Source: Actinostola sp. cb2023
Taxonomy: Eukaryota > Cnidaria > Anthozoa > Actiniaria > Actinostolidae
Assembly: GCA_033675265.1 (NCBI GenBank)
Contig: JAUJYZ010001350.1
Location: forward strand, 173,864-237,863
Length of the DNA: 64,000 nucleotides
Direction of reading: 5' to 3'
Below are positions 55,741 through 64,000 of the stretch, piece after piece. The notes beneath the pieces were generated by a model, which worked only from the letters and a program-made list of their open reading frames with translations, made no database searches and was not told the origin of the DNA. The position numbers were made by a program, and so were the translations under genes. Numbering within the stretch: position 1 is the first letter of the stretch; every line of letters starts with the position of its first letter.

Positions 55741-56484
55741 GACCAAATCGGCTAACGCAATGTTGTACCCAATTAGGGTTTTCCGATTTAGCAGCTATTT
55801 GACCAATTTGGCGATATTATTCCAATGTGTTAACTGTTATAGAAGTTAAGTAATATCGGTTAAGATGGGTTTCAGTACATATTCACTTAGGCCTCGTAAA
55901 TGTAATCGATTCGCATATTAATTTCGAAAACGTAATTCTCGTGTGGACAACACTAACATGCATGCATAACGCCGACAACGGTATTGGAAACGTTGACCTC
56001 ATTTTAATTTCATAACAACATTTGCGGTGGATGGTCTTTTCTGGAATTTTTGACTAGTAAGCTATAAATGTACGTGCAAATTACCCATCCCCTAGAATTT
56101 CATCCATTCATTCATTCATTCAGTCAGTCAGTCGGTCAGTCAGTCATTCACTCATGAATTAATTCATATTATTTATTTACAAAACTTCCACCATACAAAA
56201 TGAAATATTGAAATCTCAAATTTCTTTGAGAATAATTATAAGATGATTGTGGTAGTTAGGGGTCAAAACCAACTAGAATGCGCCTACATGAGCTAGAAAT
56301 AGCACATACTTCAATTGACAAACGAGCATTTACTTTTATTCATTTTATTTTCAATTTCAGAAAAATAAATATTTCACATTGTTTCTGCATGTTTGCACCT
56401 AGCGCCTGTTTACAAATTTGTCAGTGATGTGCGGGATTGCGGATAAATTATACAAGCGACGAAAAACGACGACAAACGTTGTGA

Positions 56485-57657
56485 TTATAACTCCTTAATT
56501 TGCATAATACTTCTGCAATCCCGCACCTCAGGAATAAAAAAATAATCCGACTCGGAAGACTCGACCATTCCTTTAGTCCACTTCTTTAGCGCACGGCTGT
56601 GATCTTTTGCTGCGGTACTGGCCAAACGTATCATTTCTGGCATGGCTTCAAGAACTTCGTCGAGTTTCTTCTTCTTGTTCGACTTGTCGCTGCGGGCACT
56701 TTTTTTCCTGATGACATATATAATAAAATGTGTTGTACACCATTAACATGTGCACTGAAAAAATGCAGAGTGTCATTTTTACAGACAAAATTACTACAAG
56801 AGTTTAAACATGTTGCGGGATTCCAGAAACATGCAAGTTACAGAAATTGACAGAACTTTGTTCGTCGTTTTCTAATAAATTGACAGACGCACATCACTCT
56901 GATCTAAACTAGATACTACAAATACATTACTTTTTTCCACAACTTCTGTCTTGTTCTTGGTCCTCGTTATCGGTATCGTTTAGGCCGACCATGATTCCCT
57001 CTCGACTTCTCTGCTGCTGAATACCAAGATATCTTTTATCCTTTTTGGCAATAGTTTGGGCTGCTTCTTCCCAGCTGCCTTCGTCTTCGCAGGTATCCCA
57101 GTCAGCATTGTCCTCCTTAAACGAGGCAACAAACTCCTCGTCTGCTCTCGTTTTAGATGTGCTTGATTCGGAACTTCGCCGAAATGTGCTGCATGTTAGT
57201 AAATTTTAAAAGTATATTTAAACTACAAGTGAACCTGTAGCAATGTTTGTAGCAATAGTGTATTAAAAGTAGATATATATTGTTACCTTGTTTTGTCCAA
57301 AGTCTTCTGAGAAAGCTTCCGAACTCTTTCTATTGCGGCTTTGCGGTTAGTAGTACTGCTGCCCATGCCGTCTTCACTTGCCTTTCGGTAGTACTCACCA
57401 AGTTCTTCTCCAAGGACTTCGTGGTGCCGTGACATGAAAGCTACGATAGCTTTAAAATCTCGGCTATATTTTAGCATTCCTTCGCCAAGCAGCATTTTCT
57501 CTATCGGAGTACTTCGTACTTTCGGAGTACTGACATTCTTCTTTCCGCTGGTCGATGGACCCATGTACTTATTTTCACTAGGTTCAGGAGAATATGGTAC
57601 TTCAACCACAGTTTTGCTCATGGCTGCTCTAAGGAAAATATTGTCGTCTTCATCCAT
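56485..57657 (-). CDS. Partner protein of the Harbinger element, three exons
   Basis: Exons 57657-57287, 57188-56931 and 56707-56485 join in frame at GT-AG borders to 283 residues. It begins MDEDDNIFLRAAMSK, continues with a helical segment (MLLGEGMLKYSRDFKAIVAF, EELGEYYRKASEDG), an acidic middle (DADWDTCEDEGSWEEA-like) and a Lys-rich stretch (KKSARSDKSNKKKKLDEVLE). Harbinger elements normally carry a second gene for a Myb/SANT-like DNA-binding protein that brings the transposase to the nucleus and ends; position fits, but I see no clear three-Trp SANT repeat, so this may be another kind of partner. No break seen. Confidence 0.7.
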
Positions 57658-58000
57658 ATCTCAGTATCGTCAGAAAACTCCGGTAGGTACGTTGTCGATA
57701 TCTGTATCCAAAAACTGAGGGCTACACATTTTGAACCACGTCTTTTTATAGTTACAGCAGTACGTGCATTACACCATTCCATTCCACATTCACAATGATA
57801 TGAAAGAAACGTTGCACAATTGTATAAGAATGTATTTTTCTTTGTCAGCCTGATAGTGTTAAGCCTAGGCGTCAAATGTGCACTTTTTGGCATGCATTAT
57901 ATTTGGGAATGCAAAAATATTGCACGCACTTTGTACATGGCAGCGCCCTGAAGGTGATGGAACACTGAATTCAAAGTTTCCTATCACTACAATTTCAGTC
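57658..58000. promoter_or_regulatory. Putative shared promoter of the divergent Harbinger genes
   Basis: The 343 bp between the two start codons must hold the 5' ends of both genes, unless untranslated exons exist. No clear TATA box pair is visible. Inferred only from gene order. Confidence 0.45.
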
Positions 58001-59018
58001 ATGGATAGAGGGCCTCCACCTTTTCCGAATTTCATTGTTCTTATTCTAAATACATGTTTGTTGGTTCTCAATGTTGCTTGTACAAATTCACCAAACCAAG
58101 CTATGCCTCCATATTTTCCTCTGATAAATTTGATCGCCACCATTGCTTATATCTTACGATTTTTGTCTTCTCGAAATCCACTCCTACAAGTACTCTTTCC
58201 AGGCGCGGTCTTTCGCAGAAACGTTGGAAATGATGTATGGCACCAGTTGGAGAAAGACCCAAGAAAGTTTTGGTACGCAAGTGGAGATACAAGCCAATCG
58301 TTGGACAGAGTTGTACAGGCTATAGCTGCAGAAGTAGTGAAGCCTCGAATGTTGCCAAGAATGCCCATTTCTAGAAGACAACGAAGCTGCATTCTTGATG
58401 TAAGGAATAGAGTTCTTCTTGATGTTATTTGGCTTCGAAATTATCCAACATACCATGCAATAGCATCCATTTTTGGTATAAGTAAAAGCACTGTTCAAGA
58501 GGAAATATATCATGTGGTTCACATTATCTTTTTACGTTTCCGACATTTTATAACCTGGTATAATTTAAGACAGTGGTCAACATTTCTTGGGAAGTGGCGG
58601 AATTTTCCTCGTGGAGTTGGGATGATAGATGCTACAATACACCGCATACGGCGTCCCACTGGAAGACTGCAAGCAGAATTTTATCGTGGAGACAAGAAAA
58701 CACACTTTATGTCAACACAGTTAATTGTTGATGCGAATGGCATGATAGTAATGCTTGTTTCAGGGTAAGAAAATATCTCGTGTATTTGTATTTTCGATAT
58801 GCATGGTGCTACTATAGAGATGCATGATGATGATAACAATGGCTATGATTATTACAATGTACCAGGTCGAAATAATATACACGCGCTTGCGAAACTAATC
58901 TTGGGCTTCCTGTGTTGAGATGGGGTTGTTGTGCCGTCTTTTCATGCTGGCTACAATCGAGATTTCTTAGGGAAATACAAGCTCTGCCACGGGTATTTTC
59001 CTCATGAATTTTTAATGA

Positions 59019-59059
<41 letters not shown>

Positions 59060-59438
59060 TAATAATATTGTTTTAATTAACAGTTTCCCTGGGCATCTTA
59101 ATGACGCTTCGACGTACCGATATCTTCCTCGCATTGGCGTTGGTCCTCAGTGTCCTTTTCCAAGAAATGCACGCATACTCGCCGATGGAGGGTACCCGGG
59201 TCAAATACCGCTGGTTACACCACACAGAATTGCAAGAAATCGTCGCCAAAGAAATGCAAACCGGAAGCTAAGGCAACTAAGAGTGAAAATTGAACACACA
59301 ATCGGTGCGTTGAAAGTTTACCAATCAGTTTCTCAAGTTTTCAGGCAAAAGCGTAGGTTCCTGCCTATTGTTGTTGCGACATGTGGTTTGTTATCAAACA
59401 GGCGGAAGCTGTTAATTGCACGAGCACGGGGACCATAA
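58001..59438 (+). CDS. PIF/Harbinger transposase, two exons, intact
   Basis: Exons 58001-58764 and 59084-59438 join in frame (GT-AG) to 372 residues, near the usual HARBI1-like length. An N-terminal hydrophobic region is followed by RRQRSCILDVRNRVLLDVIW and a helix-turn-helix (YHAIASIFGISKSTVQEEIY). The catalytic residues are in GVGMIDATIHRI, ILADGGYPGQ and VKIEHTIGALK (D, D, E), with the usual RN-RRQRNANRK basic stretch between. DDE nucleases of this type cut at the element ends and insert at TWA. The chosen ATG (58001) is the first in frame that leaves out low-quality upstream sequence. The intron holds an AAT microsatellite (59024-59067) and a dispersed repeat (58906-58968). Confidence 0.92.
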
Positions 59439-59617
59439 TGTATAGAATAGAGGTAGTAATATTTTGTATTGCAAATATTTCATGTTGTTTAATTAGCACG
59501 CATGATATGCGATTGTTGTTCTGAATAAACTTTCAGTTGTCAATCTCAATTTACTGTTTTTCAATTAAAACATTCCCGTAGTTTTCTTAATGTCCTTAAT
59601 TTTCACAATCTTTAGTA

Positions 59618-60018
59618 GGCCCCGTCCACACTACTCCGTTTTCGTTTGAAAACGCATACTTTTTTATGCGTTTTTACCGAGCATCCACACTAAAGCGATC
59701 GAAAACGGAGATGTTTATCTATTAAAACGGAAACTTTCGAAAACGCAGGTCTATCGTTTTAGTGTGAACGGCAAAACGGAGCTTTTCAGAAACTCTACGT
59801 CACAACTCAGCCCCAGTTACTGGAGCATGCGTATTGAACAGAAAAAAAACGGCCGAGCAGAGCCTGGTGACGAAAATGCATCTTTAGATAATGGTTTTCG
59901 CCCCCTAGTGTGGACGGTCGAAAACGATGTGAAAACGCTAGTGTGGACGCAGAGCTTTTTATCCGTTTTCGGTCGAACGAAAACGGAGGTTTTCAAAAAC
60001 GGTTTAGTGGACGGGGCC
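59618..60018. mobile_element. 401-bp MITE with GGCCCCGTCCAC ends and 6-bp duplication
   Basis: Starts GGCCCCGTCCACACTACTCC and ends with the complement of GGCCCCGTCCAC; bracketed by a perfect TTAGTA (59612-59617 and 60019-60024). The interior consists of repeated variants of AAAACG and TAGTGTGGACG in both orientations. Nested within the Harbinger element. Confidence 0.88.
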
Positions 60019-60664
60019 TTAGTAGTCGTCTATACATAGTTAACTGTGGTCTATATTAGCGCCTCTTTGAATTCTCTTGGACAAAACAATGGCCCCGTAT
60101 AATAACAATGCTAATGATTTTGTGTTAAATTTGTTTGTCGAACAAAGCGTTTTCAAAACAATGGATGTGTCTGGCAATAATTTTGCCTAGGCCGCTAAAT
60201 CGGAAAACCCTATTCAGATCTTTTGGGAATACGGTTTTTTGTCTGTTGTATTTCGATTTCAATAGAGCATTGACATGGAAATGTTTGGAACAAAAAGCTC
60301 TTATTCCCAAAGGTTTTGAATTGGGCCGGGTAAAAATGTAAACATTGTGTTAGCCGAATTGGCTATTAGCTTGGCTTTCAATACCTTGTGTTCAAAGAAT
60401 ATAATGCATCAATGGCATACCTTGATGTACTTGCATTCTTGGAGAATAAAAGCCATAAAAGACAGAGATGTGAATCGAATCTAGATCGGAAGTAAACAAC
60501 TCAACTGTCAACACGACCAGGTTGCGTGACAAACACCACAGGAAGCCCGTCATATGCCATACATATTCTATACCACGCTCCAGCAATGTATTTAATATAA
60601 CAACTATTAGTTCGTATTTTTTAAGGTATTTTTTAATAGTTCATGTGTATTTTTAGGGTGGGCA

Positions 60665-60809
60665 CAGGCAGCCCAACCATTGCTTTTGAGGCTACTAAAT
60701 AATCAAATAAAAATGATATTTGCCTCTTTTTTAGATGGGTTTCCTGTGGTAGAGCGTATTATGTTGGGCTTCCTGTGCTTAGTAACGTATTGTGTTAGGC
60801 TTTCTGTGT
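60665..60809. mobile_element. CACAGG-family MITE next to the BEL/Pao tail
   Basis: CACAGGCAGCCCAACC at the left; then three right-end-like words in a row (GGGTTTCCTGTG 60739, GGGCTTCCTGTG 60766, AGGCTTTCTGTG 60796). Colinear with 12023-12936 minus its insertion. It interrupts the pol reading frame that continues at 60810. Confidence 0.7.
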
Positions 60810-60999
60810 GCATCCCGTAGGACGCGCCCGTTCATGTGTACGAGCCGCAGCCATCAAAGTTCACGATAAGAGAGGAAATATCATACAGATGTATCGACCA
60901 TTGCAGAAACTATTCCCGATTGAACTAGAGTCAAGAGAAACGTCGAAAGAAGTACCCATCACCTTTGTTCAACATGCGGAACAAGAGAACATTAATTGA
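60810..60999 (+). pseudogene. BEL/Pao pol C-terminal fragment
   Basis: VGRARSCVRAAAIKV...GNIIQMYRPLQKLFPIELE and a stop match the conserved end of BEL/Pao integrase (the DUF5641-type G-x-VR-x-V-x-R-P-x-L-L-E pattern). Only about 60 codons remain; the 5' part is replaced by the MITE at 60665-60809. It runs towards the polypurine tract and LTR, in the correct order for a 3' end. Confidence 0.75.
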
Positions 61000-61041
61000 A
61001 CACTGTATCAAACTAGTTACATTGATTATCTGCCGTTAATC

Positions 61042-61052
61042 AAGGGCGGGAG
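61042..61052 (+). other. Polypurine tract
   Basis: AAGGGCGGGAG lies two bases before the TG of the LTR, the expected place of the plus-strand primer in a retroelement of this orientation. Confidence 0.65.
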
Positions 61053-61054
61053 TA

Positions 61055-61292
61055 TGTTATAAATCTCATTATGCAAAGTTTATTCAGTCACGTGACCACC
61101 GAGAGTCACATGTAGTATCAGTCGGTCGGAGAAGAGTCGAGAGCCAGAAGAGAGAGTCTATGAGAGCGAGAGTTTATAGTCTAAGTCAAGAAACTAGAAA
61201 TCAAGGAATCAAGTTAAAATTCAAACGGATAACGAAAGTTAATTCAAGGCATACTGTGTATTCAAAAGGGAAATAAAGTCAAATTCACAACA
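61055..61292 (+). repeat. BEL/Pao LTR
   Basis: Starts TGTTATAAATCTC and ends TTCACAACA, 238 bp, with AATAAA at 61272-61277. Preceded by the polypurine tract and pol tail, so it is a 3' LTR. No second LTR copy is seen in the window. Confidence 0.72.
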
Positions 61293-62231
61293 AGGTGTGG
61301 TGCTTACCATGGCATGTACGACACACCCCTGATCTGCACTTGGATGCCATATGTCCACTGCCGGTACAATTATAGCATAATCTGTTCCTTTTCAATACTT
61401 CCTTTCGACTCGTTATGTCAAGAACCTTACATTCGCTGCTTCGATGATTGGCACTTTCACAATACACACACGTGTTTATCTTTCTCTTCTCTTTTCCACT
61501 ATTTACAAACAATAATCTTTCACGACGCCTCTTATCAGGATATTCGTCTGGGCTTGCAATGTGTTTCGGGGTTTCACGATCTGTCAGGGGATTTCTATCC
61601 ACGTATCGTCGCAAATGTTCCACTAAATCCTCGAGTTTCCATTCCTCCCAGTTATCCTCTTTCTGCACAATCGCCTCGCGGATGGGTCCAAGCTTGTCAA
61701 AAATAGCGTAAATGTGGCTATGTACTGTTTCGATCTTTTTCATTGTCACTAACGTGCGGACCACTCGTGCTAACGAGTTGTAGAACTCGTGGATGTCTGT
61801 CAGCTTGGTTTTCGTGATAGTAGGCAATTATTCTAGCTCCTTTATCAACGCCTTGTGTACCTTTATGTCCTTTCCATAGTTCGACTTCAGTATACGTTTA
61901 GCTTCCTCGTATCCATCGACTGTGTGCGGTAGTCCCAGTATATCACATCGCGGTTTTCCTTTGATCAGTTCAAGTAAATAATTAAATGTACTAATTTCCG
62001 ACAGTTTAGACTTGTCGATTTCAACTTCGAAGTGGTTCCAGAAACGAATCCAATCCTTGAAATCACCTTCGAAGGGAGTTATTGTGTATATCCTGTAGTT
62101 TTACGGCTTGTGGTCTTGAATCTAACTCTGAGGTTTTGTTTTTCAAGATTTCAGTCTCTAGTTCGGCAGGTTTCTTGTACCACTCTTCTTCGCTTTGACG
62201 TTGACGTAATGCCGCCTCTTCCATTTCCTTG
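61285..62231 (-). pseudogene. BEL/Pao gag fragment, inverted and broken
   Basis: Minus-strand reading: EEAALRQRQSEEEWYKKPAE, then TITPFEGDFKDWIRFWNHFE and LLELIKGKP (the DUF1759-type gag core), then CVYCESANHRSSEC, NRLCYNCTGSGHMASKC, VCRTCHGKHHTLL (zinc-knuckle region). A frameshift lies near 62085-62095, and an in-frame TAA at 61828-61830. The fragment ends at the LTR (61292) in the wrong orientation for that LTR and begins at a TGAA microsatellite. It is a rearranged remnant. Confidence 0.85.
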
Positions 62232-62261
62232 AATGAATGAATGAATGAATGAATGAATGAA
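62231..62261. repeat. TGAA microsatellite
   Basis: About eight TGAA units at the 5' break of the gag fragment. Confidence 0.93.
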
Positions 62262-64000
62262 CTTTATTTAGACACGGAATCAAAATCACTTAAAATTTCC
62301 AAAGTGCTCTCCCTTTGAGCCGTGTAAAAAGATAATTCTACCTAATTATTGTAATATATGGAATATAAAGATTAATATTCTTTGAAAGTTCGTCGCTCTG
62401 TCTAGATTCACTTTTGACGTTGTTTTTACCCGTGTCGATTGTATTTAGCTTATCTTTGACTCTTTACGCAGATTCACTTGTTCACGTTGTTTTAAGCTAT
62501 TGTATTTCTTATCGTCCTTTACGCTCGTACTTGTGTATCCTTTCGCACCTCGACCATCCTCACGTCAGTAAAGTTTCAGCGTCCATTAGCTTGATAGCAC
62601 CTCGATCCTTCAGTAAATCAAGTCTTTGATGGATTCACATAATCTTTCGTAATGGAATTGTATGTCCTCTTTCTCGCCATCTCAATCGTTCTGAGACAGC
62701 TATAAGGGTAATCCTTTGTTGAAATGTAGGACTAAAAATGAGATCAACTGAGAAACTGTGCAGCACACTAAACGAAGCGTTTCTTGTAGCTCAGTAGTAA
62801 AAACTACAAATTTACAATACTCACGGCCATGTGCGAAAAATGTCCAACTGTCTAGCAAAGTTCAGGGGCGGATCCAGGTTTTTGTCGAACAGGGGGTTGT
62901 GTTGTGCGAGCGGCGTAGCCGCGAACTACTAGGGGGTGTGGGGGCTTCCCCCCCAGAAAATTTTGAAATCTACAAGCTCCACAATGCAATTATTAGAGAT
63001 CTGGAGTTGTTTTAGTAACACAACAAAACTCAATTTTCAGTAAAATTTTGAGTTTATTGGACATGAAATGAAATGACTGTGAGTGCTTCAAGATGGCGGA
63101 TCATGAATCAATGTCATGTCAATGAGCTTCGCCGAGAAGTCTACTATCAGATTCAATCAAGTGACATGCAGTATTACACCATTTTGCTTTGTTTTATTAT
63201 TATTAGATTCAACCACTATTATTCTACTTATACAATACACTTACCTGCTTTTACGAAAATTAAAATCTGAAATTGTTTGTACTCAGTCCCCATCTCTTTT
63301 ATTCGAAGGAATAGAACGCCTGTCACATAAACTGAACTTTTGACGTTTTATTCTGATAGCGAGCGACGAAAAAGATGGAAAACGGACTTTAAGAAAGTCT
63401 ATAGTTTCTGGTATCTCTGGAAAGTCCATCTTTGATATTCATCTTTTTGATATTTGCGGGAAAAAAGCGAAGCGAAGAAAACCGTACAAAAAACGAAAAA
63501 AAAAAAAAAACAGCATTAACTTTTGCTCGACTTGGCTATACCTGACTTCGTGCTCCAGTCTCGATTCATCAATTTATCGCCGTACAAATTTCAAATTATT
63601 TAGCTTTTTAGTTTAAACAGTGAAACCTGAAGATATTATACCGTCTTTGTAGAATTCTTTGTTTCAATTCCAATATATAATTTTGCTTCATTTCAATAGC
63701 TTATTGATGCGATAACAGCCAAAATTACAGCCATTTTAGAAAGCAAACCTCATAATCACCGCTCGACCAGTGGGTTATCGTCTCATAATCACTGGAAGGT
63801 CGACCAATCAGAGCGCGCGAAACTCTATATATTCAAGTCTAAAATTATACTAATGAATATTTAGTAAATGAAACCCCTTCTGGCGACTGGTATATCGGCT
63901 GATAATGTCCGCGGCTGTGAGATGGTCCGAAAAATGAACAGTTGGCCCGAGAAGCCGAAGCTTCGAGGGCAGCTGTATATTTTGAGGACCATCTCTAAGC
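62262..64000. other. No gene; one hAT-like tip
   Basis: CAGGGGCGGATCCAGG at 62863 followed by G-rich sequence to about 62958 resembles a hAT-type end; its partner is not found, though the same tip occurs in reverse near 40614 and 54631. An A run lies at 63494-63510. No exon supportable up to the edge. Confidence 0.45.

Larger units (their letters stand above)
55741..60364. mobile_element. PIF/Harbinger element with two divergent genes
   Basis: Ends GACCAAATCGGCTAACGCAATG and AACATTGTGTTAGCCGAATTGG are inverted, and an inner block AGGGTTTTCCGATTTAGC (55775) is mirrored at 60192-60211; the spacing differs because about 100 bp with their own hairpin are inserted at the right. Inside are a complete Harbinger transposase (58001-59438, plus) and a partner gene (57657-56485, minus). 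A microsatellite of ATTC/AGTC units lies at 56104-56152, and a MITE at 59618-60018. The target duplication is not clear. Confidence 0.75.

Noticed and set aside
57878..58000. Extending the Harbinger transposase upstream to 57878
   Set aside because: That frame opens with GTG; the first ATG is at 58001 and gives a normal family length.

Overview
The window looks like a repeat-saturated, AT-rich stretch of a nuclear genome from an early-diverging marine animal, a sponge or a cnidarian. The reasons are spliced genes with GT-AG introns (one GC-AG), C2H2 zinc fingers, a myo-inositol oxygenase exon, BEL/Pao, Kolobok, PIF/Harbinger and Tc1/IS630 transposons, frequent ACATGTA words and very many inverted-repeat (MITE-like) elements. 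Nothing bacterial was seen. The species call is inference.

Layout. 0-5 kb: a tRNA-like SINE head, foldback elements, and one exon of a probable host gene (myo-inositol oxygenase, minus strand). 5-12 kb: three tandem hairpin units, then a 2.7-kb minus-strand reading-frame mosaic with a 2A-like DIEKNPGP motif and a cysteine-protease-like domain, resembling the front part of a Helitron-type polyprotein. 12-25 kb: no clear host gene, but nested terminal-inverted-repeat elements, several resolvable down to the target-site duplication. 25.7-31.7 kb: a hAT-like element containing a 4.1-kb Tc1/IS630 element with two convergent spliced genes: a complete DD34E transposase and a second protein with two similar, possibly ubiquitin/PB1-like halves. 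32.8-41 kb: a C2H2 zinc-finger exon, two related exons with a WW-like module, a 740-bp polypyrimidine minisatellite and 43-bp arrays grown out of a transposon end. 42.4-54 kb: a 7.8-kb Kolobok-like element at TTAA with two convergent genes, its transposase broken by a 493-bp MITE whose equal-length sister lies at 24.8 kb, plus a deleted Kolobok derivative beside it. 55.7-60.4 kb: a PIF/Harbinger element with an intact transposase and a divergent partner gene. 60.7-62.3 kb: a rearranged BEL/Pao remnant (pol tail, polypurine tract, LTR, inverted broken gag). The last 1.7 kb holds no gene I can support.

How the parts fit: nearly all coding capacity belongs to transposons. The three best preserved DNA transposons each pair a transposase with a second gene starting near the opposite end or sharing a central promoter. 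Exon coordinates were derived by hand from splice signals and reading-frame continuity; no database search was possible.
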